Positions 1 to 5,025 of a stretch of 5,025 bases of DNA are shown here, one piece after another. Position 1 is the stretch's first letter; every line of letters starts with the position of its first letter. Source of the DNA: an uncultured Porphyromonadaceae bacterium. GTDB taxonomy: Bacteria > Bacteroidota > Bacteroidia > Bacteroidales > Muribaculaceae. Both the position numbers and the translations under genes were made by a program. The notes under the pieces were generated by a model that was not told the DNA's origin, made no database searches, and saw only the letters and a program-made list of their open reading frames with translations. The stretch lies in the NCBI GenBank assembly GCA_902494595.1, contig CABUTY010000132.1:1-5025 (forward strand), written 5' to 3'.

Positions 1-390
1 GGGCGGGTTTCTGGCAGGGTGTCGATCAACATGCACCTCTCCGACGACGACCATGGCGTAAGGCTGTCGCGTCCGCTGATAGAATGGGTGATGGAAAACC
101 TCACCAAGAATGCCGTCGACGCCATGCAGGGCGTCGGCAGGATAGACATAACCACCGGCGCCGACCACAACATAGCGTGGATTGAGGTAAAGGACACCGG
201 TAAAGGAATAGCCCGCAAACATTTCAAAACCATCTTCAATCCAGGCTACACCACCAAGAAGCGGGGTTGGGGACTCGGCCTTACCCTCGTGAAACGAATC
301 ATTGAGGAATATCACGGTGGCAAAATCTTCGTCAAGGAGTCGGAACCGGGCGTCGGCACCACCTTCCGCATCGAACTCCGCACCGTCTGA
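1..390 (+). CDS. Sensor histidine kinase, C-terminal ATP-binding (HATPase_c) part; 5' truncated by window edge
   Basis: This is the last 129 codons of a two-component sensor kinase. The open frame runs from base 1, so the true start and the phospho-accepting His box lie outside the window; the GTG at 19 is an internal codon. Counting from base 1, the ATP-binding boxes are all visible and in order. The N box is ENLTKNAVDAM (residues 32-42), the G1 box DTGKGI (65-70), the F box region FKTIFNPGYTTK (about 75-86) and the G2 box GWGLGLTLVKRI (89-100). The protein then ends with the usual Gly-rich beta strand and stops with TGA. Trp in place of Thr in the G2 box is common in Bacteroidetes kinases and does not suggest inactivity. 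By family knowledge, this domain binds ATP at the inner face of the membrane and phosphorylates the kinase's own His. No response regulator follows, because the next gene is convergent. Sensory input and partner cannot be inferred. Confidence 0.95.
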   Translation, partial: GRVSGRVSINMHLSDDDHGVRLSRPLIEWVMENLTKNAVDAMQGVGRIDITTGADHNIAWIEVKDTGKGIARKHFKTIFNPGYTTKKRGWGLGLTLVKRIIEEYHGGKIFVKESEPGVGTTFRIELRTV

Positions 391-478
391 GTCCACCTCC
401 CAATCACACACTCTAAGGGATTGTCCTGGGAGTGCGCTTCATATTACTTAACTGTCCTTTTCTGAAAATTAGTGTGAC

Positions 479-518
479 CAGTTCTGTTAGCTCTCGGTGC
501 AGTTCAGGTCAGTTCTGT
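479..518. repeat. Short direct repeats CAGTTC (3 copies) in intergenic region
   Basis: CAGTTCTGT occurs at 479-487 and again, identically, at 510-518, with a partial copy CAGTTCAGG at 500-508. The first and last copies are 31 bp apart, close to three helical turns, so they would lie on the same face of the DNA. They sit in the AT-rich part of the convergent gap, about 90-130 bp after the kinase stop codon. No promoter with correct spacing was found next to them. The repeat may be a binding site, a decayed element or chance; the call rests only on sequence identity. Confidence 0.35.
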
Positions 519-603
519 GATACAAAAAAATATACAGTCAACCAAAATCTGGGAAAGACAACAATTTTGTGAAACTATAAACAACTTTGTTTGTCTCATG
601 ATT

Positions 604-636
604 AAAGCCGCGCTTCCTGGCAGGAGGCGCGGCTTT
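604..636. terminator. Bidirectional intrinsic terminator-like hairpin between convergent genes
   Basis: A perfect 10-bp stem pairs AAAGCCGCGC (604-613) with GCGCGGCTTT (627-636). It extends inward through one T-G wobble and TCC/GGA pairs to a very small loop around TGGCA. The arms begin with AAA and end with TTT, so the structure carries a short U run in either direction (TTTT on plus, TTTAAT on minus). It starts 24 bp after the stop of the minus-strand 779-aa gene and lies about 213 bp after the stop of the kinase on the plus strand. This is where a shared terminator of two convergent units is expected. The U tracts are short, so termination may be partial. Confidence 0.75.
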
Positions 637-660
637 TGGTAGAGTAAAGTGTGAAAGCTG

Positions 661-3000
661 TTATTTCACGATTGTCTTTATGCTTTTGTGGATGCCGTCG
701 GCGGAAACGTCGATGATCGCGATGCCCTTCGTCATACCGTCGAGGCTCAGCCTGTTACCACGGGCAAATCCCAGACATTCGCCAAGAGCGCTGTATACGC
801 GTATCTCGGCAGCGCCTTCGGCGCCAAGCACCTCCACTTCGTTGCCTATCACCCTGACGGCAAAGCCCTTCATGTCGGGACCTACGCAGTCAATGCCACT
901 GAGTTCGCCGAGGAAGAAGGCCGGCTCTATGGCCTGGCGGATACTGTTGCCGCTCTCGTCCTCAAGCTCTATGCAGACGTCGAACCATCCCTTCTTGCCG
1001 GTAGCCGTCACCTTGTCGAGGTCGGCCTTGTAGGCTGGCGCGAAATAAGGCATGTCGCTGTGGCTGCCCAGGCTCTCCAGCTCCATGTCGCCATACTCGG
1101 CGGCATCATGGTGCTTGTACTGCACCTTCATTCTCTTCAGAGTGTTGGAGGGTGCATATACGCCGTCAGCCTTCTTGACGAAGTCGCCGGCCACAAGATA
1201 CATCGCCGACCCTTTGGACTCGCTGTCGAGCATATGCGTCACCTTGTTGTCGCTGTTGCGGAACTGCATGTACTGTACCGCCGGACATACAAAGTCCTCC
1301 TTGCTGCTGTCGAAACTTACCCATGCCTTTGTGGAGCATGCCTGGCCGTCGATGCTGAACGGCGACGTCTCGAAAGTGAACTCGCATTTCCCTTTGAGCT
1401 TTCCTTTGCCTGACCAGTCATAGGCGATCCATTCGTCAATTGTCTCGTTGTCGCGCTCTTCCCACGGATTCTTGCCGATCTTCACCTCCTCGCCGTTGAA
1501 CTTGCCGCTGAACTTGTTGAGGTAATAGTAGGTGGAGATGTTCTCGGAAGCGTATCCCATATGCGAGGGTTGTACGGAGAGAGCCAGTTTGTCGTCGTTG
1601 TCGGCATATTCGTCAGGCTCCAGAGTGTTGAGCATGGAGATATATACAGGCGAAGAGCCGAGAGGCGCGCTGATGTCGGCGGGATTGCAGCGTACCACGG
1701 GGTGCGTGAAGGCCTCCAGAGATGCCGGTGCCTGTACGGCATATGCATAGTCCCATGTGGGCTGCATGTATACCCTGCGGTCGTTCGAGTCGTCGTACAT
1801 CTTGTTCATGTCCGTAGGATAGCTGTACTCATAATAGGCCGTACCCGCGGTTTCGGTCTTGTATACCATGTCGGTGAAAGAATAACCCACAACCGTCTGG
1901 AAACCGGGTATCTTCTTGGCGGCTTTTGGTTCGCAAAGCTGGATATCCTTGGCAATCATGCCCATGCCGCCCACGTGTTTGCCGTCAAGGTATTTGTCGA
2001 GTGTCACGCTGTAATCGCCGAGCGTGCTCTGATACTGCGACAGCCGTCCCGGCTCCGTCTGAACCACCGGCAGCTTAAAAAGACTGTAGTCGCCAACATC
2101 ATTGCGAAACTCTCCCTTTGTCTTGACCGCCGACGGCAATTCGAAATGCTCTATGAAGAAATCCTTCTTGTTTTTGGTATCGGTGCCGGTGTTGACCACC
2201 GACTCCACGCCGATGATGAAGTTGTCGCTCAGGTCGTTGACGCGGTACACGAGGAAATCTTTGATGTCGGAGGTATTGCGGAACTCGTTTTCCACGACAT
2301 TCCCTTTGGAGGCCACCGAAATCCATTCGAGCTGTCCGTACTTCTTATGGAACAGATAAGAATAAGCCCCGATAAAGAGAGCGTTACCCTCCTTGACCAC
2401 TTCGTATTCCTTCTTGGAGATGTACTTGAAGTCGCTGAGCACAGCTTCCTGACCGTCGGGAAGAATATTGCGTACCTTGTATTCGTTGTTGGCGTCAGCA
2501 AGGTTGAAGGCCACGTCGACCGAGCCGCCGGCCGTTACATCTATGTCTTCCTTCACCACGTAAGTGACGCCGGCAAGATTATTGTATTTGCCGGTAGTAC
2601 CCTTGATGTAGGTGTAATAAATCACGACACCGACATATTTACCCACAGGCACTTCCACGGTTCCGCCAGAAGATGTGGGGCCCACCTGTACGCTGGAAAT
2701 GCCGTCGTCGCTGATAAGGTCGAATTTGCCGATTTTTACGGAATCCTTGGGAAAGGAGAAGGATACGTTGATATTGCCTGTTGAAGCGTCGTCGGCACGG
2801 GTAGAGACGTCAAGCGTGAGAGTGCGGATCGCGTTGCCGGAGGATGCGCTCACGGAGGTACCGTAATCGGAGATAGCGGCGAGCCCGAGAGCCTCGACAG
2901 AACCTTGCGTCTGTCGGGCGGGGGCGGCATGGAAGGTTGCCGCACACGTGCCTATGCCTGCACCTGCAAGCATGGCCGTAATCAGTAAGTGTTTTATCAT
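661..3000 (-). CDS. Exported multi-module beta-rich protein with T9SS-type-A-like C-terminal sorting domain, function unknown
   Basis: A complete gene of 779 residues. The ATG at 3000-2998 is the natural start because a signal peptide follows at once: Lys, then a hydrophobic stretch to about residue 18, with likely cleavage near TCA-A (about 20). Cys19 is preceded by Thr, a poor lipobox, so a lipoprotein is less likely. Residues 60-185 look like a beta-sandwich module (VPVGKYVGVVIYYTY, then YVVKEDIDVTAGGSV and ILPDGQ). The middle (185-560) is rich in Tyr, Asp and Gly, with no catalytic motif I recognise. Residues 570-700 (VQYMQFRNSDNKVTHML; GWFDVCIELEDESGNS; PAFFLGEL) resemble, from memory, Fn3-like modules that follow the protease domain in Bacteroidetes cell-surface subtilases, but no Asp/His/Ser protease core is present. 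Residues 715-779 match the plan of a Por/T9SS type A sorting domain: NEVEVLG, then EIRVYSALGECLG, LSLDGMTKGIAIIDV and a Lys-containing end. Cell-surface or secreted location is inferred. The gene has its own promoter. Confidence 0.9.
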   Translation of the reverse strand: MIKHLLITAMLAGAGIGTCAATFHAAPARQTQGSVEALGLAAISDYGTSVSASSGNAIRTLTLDVSTRADDASTGNINVSFSFPKDSVKIGKFDLISDDGISSVQVGPTSSGGTVEVPVGKYVGVVIYYTYIKGTTGKYNNLAGVTYVVKEDIDVTAGGSVDVAFNLADANNEYKVRNILPDGQEAVLSDFKYISKKEYEVVKEGNALFIGAYSYLFHKKYGQLEWISVASKGNVVENEFRNTSDIKDFLVYRVNDLSDNFIIGVESVVNTGTDTKNKKDFFIEHFELPSAVKTKGEFRNDVGDYSLFKLPVVQTEPGRLSQYQSTLGDYSVTLDKYLDGKHVGGMGMIAKDIQLCEPKAAKKIPGFQTVVGYSFTDMVYKTETAGTAYYEYSYPTDMNKMYDDSNDRRVYMQPTWDYAYAVQAPASLEAFTHPVVRCNPADISAPLGSSPVYISMLNTLEPDEYADNDDKLALSVQPSHMGYASENISTYYYLNKFSGKFNGEEVKIGKNPWEERDNETIDEWIAYDWSGKGKLKGKCEFTFETSPFSIDGQACSTKAWVSFDSSKEDFVCPAVQYMQFRNSDNKVTHMLDSESKGSAMYLVAGDFVKKADGVYAPSNTLKRMKVQYKHHDAAEYGDMELESLGSHSDMPYFAPAYKADLDKVTATGKKGWFDVCIELEDESGNSIRQAIEPAFFLGELSGIDCVGPDMKGFAVRVIGNEVEVLGAEGAAEIRVYSALGECLGFARGNRLSLDGMTKGIAIIDVSADGIHKSIKTIVK

Positions 3001-3019
3001 ATTATGTTGTTATTGTCGA

Positions 3020-3049
3020 CGATGGCACGGGTATCACAGGATTCCATCG
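3020..3049 (-). other. Possible 5'-leader stem-loop of the 779-aa gene
   Basis: CGATGG at 3020-3025 is complementary to CCATCG at 3044-3049, giving a 6-bp stem with an 18-nt loop in the predicted leader, about 20 nt before the start codon. The stem is short and has no outer extension apart from a possible bulged pair. It is recorded as a weak structural candidate and not as a recognised riboswitch or attenuator. Confidence 0.2.
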
Positions 3050-3086
3050 CCGGGTTGGTTAGTGTTGCGTTTGTTGTTCTCTTCCG

Positions 3087-3117
3087 CAAATTTACACAAA
3101 AACCATCAATATGCAAA
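3087..3117 (-). promoter_or_regulatory. Bacteroidetes-type promoter for the 779-aa gene
   Basis: Read on the minus strand, TTTG (3117-3114) is followed by 19 nt and then TAAATTTG (3094-3087). This matches the Bacteroidetes housekeeping sigma consensus, a -33 TTTG and a -7 TAnnTTTG separated by about 19-21 nt, with no mismatch. Transcription would begin a few bases downstream, near 3080, giving a leader of roughly 80 nt before the ATG at 3000. The leader just before the ATG is A-rich (AATAACAACATAAT) with no Shine-Dalgarno motif, as usual in this phylum. The element shows that the 779-aa gene can be transcribed independently of the two genes upstream of it. Confidence 0.8.
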
Positions 3118-3157
3118 ACACTTCATCCGCAAGAACAAAAAAATGTAGTCGTACGGT

Positions 3158-4702
3158 TTATCTGCCGGGATTCTTGCCTTGGCCTCCCTGGCCCATTCCT
3201 CCTTGACCCCCTTGACCCTGACCGCCTTGGTTCTGGGCGCCTTGGCCGGCAGGTTTCTGGGAGTTGGCGGCGGCTGCCTGGGAGCCGATGTTGAGCCAGC
3301 TGTCGGTCCAGCCGTTGAGAGCGGCTGTCTCCTGCTGCAGAATCACCGTCGTGACCGGGTCAAGAATGGTGTTTACCCAGCGGAAGTTGCCATACTTCAT
3401 GTTGAGCGACGTCATTATCCGCTGGCCCAGAGAGGGGCGCCGGCGACGCTTCTTCATCTTCTTCCATTCAGGCTTCCAGTTGTCGTTCCATTTGCGACCT
3501 TTCGACATCTGTGCCACCGTCAGCGGTTTCTGCTGCCTGCCGTCGCCAACCGTCATGTTGGCCGGCGGCATCTGAGCCCGGGAGCCGGGTGCATCCGGTT
3601 CAAGATAGTATTCCGGATTTATGTCGCAGGTCTCGCTGATATCCATGTCCACCTTGTACTGACCCGTACCCCATATGCGCGTGTCGCTATCCTTGTTCTC
3701 ATATCCCACGAAGGAACGGGGCACGAGGAACGACTCGCCGGTGACGCTAACCACCTTCCCCATCCTTTTCATCTCGCCCACCTGCTTCTGGCTCAGATTG
3801 TAATGGGTGATGTTCTCATCGGTAGGATTGATATATACGAAATAGCCGGGGTACCAGTCGCCGGTCTGTATGTATGAGCCGTCGGGAATCTTGGCGGTAA
3901 TGTCGAACTCGCCGAGCGGCTGGTCGTTGACAGCCTGAATGGCCTCGTTCATCCATGAGGAACTCACGCGTGCCTTGACGTTGAAGACGAGGTCCTTGCG
4001 CGAGTCGAACGAGAATGGTATGCGCAGCGACGAATTGGCGCTCGTCAGCGAATCGTTGGGTATATTGCAGAGATAGGGATTGAAGAAGAGGTGGTCAACC
4101 ACCACTTCAAACTTGCTGTGGTGGATCATTCGGTTTCGTCCCACGTCATCCTTGCGCAGCGAACATTTCATGTCGAACACCAGAAGGCGTTCCCTCTTGT
4201 TGGTGGCGGGATTGTTGTAGGTGAGGAACTGCTGGCAACCGAAGCCGTCGAAGACTATGCTGTCGAGGTCCATGGCGCCGCGGGTGGAAGTGGTGGCGTA
4301 GAAGTCGGTGATCTGCCGCTGCATGGGCAGATGCTTGGTATAGCGGCAGTCCTTGCGGGCCTGCTCCATCCAGTCCTGTTTCTTGTCGCGCAAAGTCTCT
4401 ATGAGCCAGTTCACGCCCGTCTGGAGAATTTCGGCGCTGATGCCCGAAATGGAACCGATCACCGTGTTGCGGTATGCGTTCTTTATGCTGCGCCATGAGT
4501 CGCCCAAAATGCCGCGGGTGCTCACATTCTTTCCCAGAGACAATAGCGTGCTGTCGCTGTTCTCGTAGACTATCACGTTGAACTCCTGCGCGGCGTCGGC
4601 ACTGTTGACGGCGCCTCCAGGCACCGTATGCTGACCATACGCGGCGCTCCCCGTATACCCGAGGATAGCTATTACCGCAAATATCGTAAAAATGAATCTC
4701 AT
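3158..4702 (-). CDS. Exported protein of unknown family with basic cluster and Gly/Gln-rich C-terminal tail
   Basis: A complete gene of 514 residues that I cannot assign to a named family. The ATG at 4702-4700 is chosen because it opens a clear signal peptide: MRF, then the hydrophobic IFTIFAVIAILGY, and a probable cleavage after SAAYG-Q or nearby (about 20-23). The mature protein should therefore be periplasmic or surface-located. Residues 75-115 look helical (SISGISAEILQTGVNWLIETL). Residues 145-350 appear beta-rich (LDSIVFDGF, ERLLVFDMKC, SKFEVVVDHLFFNPYL, GEFDITAKIPDGSYI, YPGYFVYINPTDENI). Five Cys residues lie between 119 and 359. Residues 404-423 form a Trp/Lys/Arg-rich cluster with KKMKKRRRR at its core, and 485-510 are almost only Gly and Gln, with GGQG repeats. 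The gene begins 43 bp after the CHAT gene on the same strand, so co-transcription is likely. The upstream sequence is A/T-rich with no Shine-Dalgarno motif. No transmembrane helix other than the signal peptide is obvious. Confidence 0.85.
   Translation of the reverse strand: MRFIFTIFAVIAILGYTGSAAYGQHTVPGGAVNSADAAQEFNVIVYENSDSTLLSLGKNVSTRGILGDSWRSIKNAYRNTVIGSISGISAEILQTGVNWLIETLRDKKQDWMEQARKDCRYTKHLPMQRQITDFYATTSTRGAMDLDSIVFDGFGCQQFLTYNNPATNKRERLLVFDMKCSLRKDDVGRNRMIHHSKFEVVVDHLFFNPYLCNIPNDSLTSANSSLRIPFSFDSRKDLVFNVKARVSSSWMNEAIQAVNDQPLGEFDITAKIPDGSYIQTGDWYPGYFVYINPTDENITHYNLSQKQVGEMKRMGKVVSVTGESFLVPRSFVGYENKDSDTRIWGTGQYKVDMDISETCDINPEYYLEPDAPGSRAQMPPANMTVGDGRQQKPLTVAQMSKGRKWNDNWKPEWKKMKKRRRRPSLGQRIMTSLNMKYGNFRWVNTILDPVTTVILQQETAALNGWTDSWLNIGSQAAAANSQKPAGQGAQNQGGQGQGGQGGMGQGGQGKNPGR
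3173..3250 (-). other. Low-complexity Gly/Gln (GGQG) tail coding region
   Basis: This stretch encodes residues 485-510 of the 514-aa exported protein, where Gly and Gln account for nearly every position and the motif GGQG or GQGG recurs (for example GGQGQGGQGGMGQGGQG). At DNA level the copies are imperfect, with varied Gly codons, so it is a diverged repeat and not a fresh slippage tract. Such tails are usually disordered. It directly precedes the last four residues and the TAA stop. Confidence 0.7.
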
Positions 4703-4711
4703 TCTTGTTTT

Positions 4712-4746
4712 AATTCAAAATTCAAAATTCAAAATTCCAAATTCGT
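4712..4746. repeat. 7-bp tandem repeat (AATTCAA) between CHAT gene and 514-aa gene
   Basis: Three perfect copies of AATTCAA (4712-4718, 4719-4725, 4726-4732) are followed by two degenerate ones (AATTCCA at 4733-4739, AATTCGT at 4740-4746). The array fills almost all of the 43-bp gap and touches the first base of the CHAT stop codon. On the minus strand it reads TTGAATT repeated, ending 9 bp before the ATG of the 514-aa gene. Each minus-strand copy contains GAATTTTG, one base off the Bacteroidetes -7 element TAnnTTTG. However, the tract is too short to give a TTTG at the correct 19-21 nt upstream spacing, so a promoter here is not supported. Because the array is non-coding, changes in copy number would alter spacing without a frameshift. 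Confidence 0.85.
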
Positions 4747-5025
4747 CAGATGTCGTCGATAAGTATGAAGGGTGCCCACATCGACGGCTTGGCGAAGGGG
4801 GTGGTGGTGCGTGTCTTGCCGGTGTCGATGCGCACGGAAGTCATAGTGGCCGGGTCGCACCGTGAGGTGGTCACGGGCACTTCCCGCTTGAAGTCTCTCA
4901 CCGTGTTGCGCGCCAGATGGAAGGCGTCGTATTTCGACATCCCCTTGTTGAGGGCATCGTAGAAGGTAGTCATGAAGAGGAGAGTGGCATTGTCGTTGAC
5001 CTCCCAGAGAGTGGCGACCACGGTA
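4746..5025 (-). CDS. CHAT-domain (caspase/separase-like) protein, C-terminal part; 5' truncated by window edge
   Basis: The open frame enters from the right edge and ends with TGA at 4748-4746, giving the last 92 residues. The GTG at 5021 is an internal Val codon and not a start. The sequence TVVATLWEVNDNATLLFM, then FYDALNKGMSKYDAFHLAR and the closing WAPFILIDD are the signature C-terminal strands and helices of CHAT domains: the core strand with SLW-V-D in other members, the helix with MT-FY, the G-MSK-A turn, and the final YWA-F-L strand. By family knowledge, CHAT domains are caspase-fold cysteine proteases, often fused to TPR or similar sensor repeats. The catalytic His and Cys lie N-terminal of this segment and are not visible, so activity cannot be judged. 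About 35 residues, rich in Thr and Arg, separate the last helix from the WAPF strand, more than I recall for typical members. The gene is directly upstream of the 514-aa exported protein and probably co-transcribed with it. Confidence 0.88.
   Translation of the reverse strand, partial: TVVATLWEVNDNATLLFMTTFYDALNKGMSKYDAFHLARNTVRDFKREVPVTTSRCDPATMTSVRIDTGKTRTTTPFAKPSMWAPFILIDDI

Noticed and set aside
397..434. Hairpin just after the kinase stop (CTCCCA/TGGGAG or CACTCT/GGAGTG)
   Set aside because: Only 6-bp stems, mutually exclusive, with large loops and no following T tract; not convincing as a terminator.
566..589. Possible promoter on plus strand (TTTG at 566-569, CAACTTTG at 582-589)
   Set aside because: The spacer is only 12 nt instead of about 19-21, the -7 element has a mismatch, and nothing but the terminator hairpin lies downstream before the convergent gene.
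688..1413. A 241-codon antisense open frame on the plus strand
   Set aside because: Same codon-register shadow of the 779-aa gene; no start context, promoter or domain of its own.
1561..2784. A 407-codon open frame on the plus strand, antisense to the 779-aa gene
   Set aside because: It is in exact codon register with the real gene, so it stays open simply because the sense gene rarely uses TTA, CTA or TCA there. Its translation is Val/His/Arg-rich with no signal, domain or motif, whereas the sense protein has a signal peptide and a coherent C-terminus.
2941..2946. Lipobox at Cys19 of the 779-aa protein
   Set aside because: The residues before Cys are Ile-Gly-Thr; a lipobox needs Gly, Ala or Ser directly before Cys, and a normal signal peptidase I site is available.
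3137..3143. A7 tract (U7 in the minus-strand RNA) soon after the 514-aa gene stop as a terminator
   Set aside because: No stable GC stem precedes it; only a 3-bp GTA/TAC pairing can be drawn. It may aid partial termination but cannot be called.
3179..3877. A 232-codon plus-strand open frame opposite the 514-aa gene
   Set aside because: In codon register with the sense gene and composed of His/Val/Arg/Leu shadow residues. The sense protein has a signal peptide and plausible secondary structure.
4091..4498. A 135-codon plus-strand open frame opposite the 514-aa gene
   Set aside because: Also a codon-register shadow, without a start signal or recognisable domain.
1..5025. CRISPR array, tRNA/rRNA, insertion sequence or integrase
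   Set aside because: No regularly spaced repeats other than the 7-bp array, no tRNA or rRNA-like sequence, and no transposase or recombinase motifs seen in any frame.

Overview
The window looks like a chromosomal segment from a member of the Bacteroidota, most likely order Bacteroidales (Muribaculaceae- or Prevotella/Bacteroides-like). Three things support this. There is a near-perfect Bacteroidetes-type promoter (TTTG, 19 nt, TAAATTTG). The start codons are preceded by A/T-rich sequence without a Shine-Dalgarno motif. The protein families also fit: a histidine kinase with the GWGLGL version of the G2 box common in this phylum, and a secreted protein ending in a type IX-sorting-like beta module. 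Coding regions are moderately GC-rich and the gaps are AT-rich. The genus cannot be fixed from the sequence alone.

Layout: (1) 1-390, plus strand, the C-terminal ATPase domain of a sensor histidine kinase whose start lies outside the window. (2) 391-660, a convergent intergenic region with a strong hairpin (604-636) that probably terminates transcription from both sides, and three copies of a short CAGTTC direct repeat of unknown meaning. (3) 661-3000, minus strand, a 779-residue exported multi-module protein with a sorting-like C-terminus. (4) 3001-3157, its leader and promoter. (5) 3158-4702, minus strand, a 514-residue exported protein of no recognised family, with a basic cluster and a Gly/Gln-rich tail. 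(6) 4703-4745, a short gap filled by a 7-bp tandem repeat. (7) 4746-5025, minus strand, the C-terminus of a CHAT-domain (caspase/separase-like) protein that enters from the right edge.

The three minus-strand genes run CHAT protein, 514-aa protein, 779-aa protein. The first two are close enough (43 bp) to be co-transcribed, while the third has its own promoter. The kinase on the left converges on them and is probably unrelated in function. The most interesting pairing is the CHAT protein with the uncharacterised exported 514-aa protein. Nothing in the window proves a functional link, and no complete known defence or mobile system is present. The catalytic His/Cys part of the CHAT domain lies outside the window.
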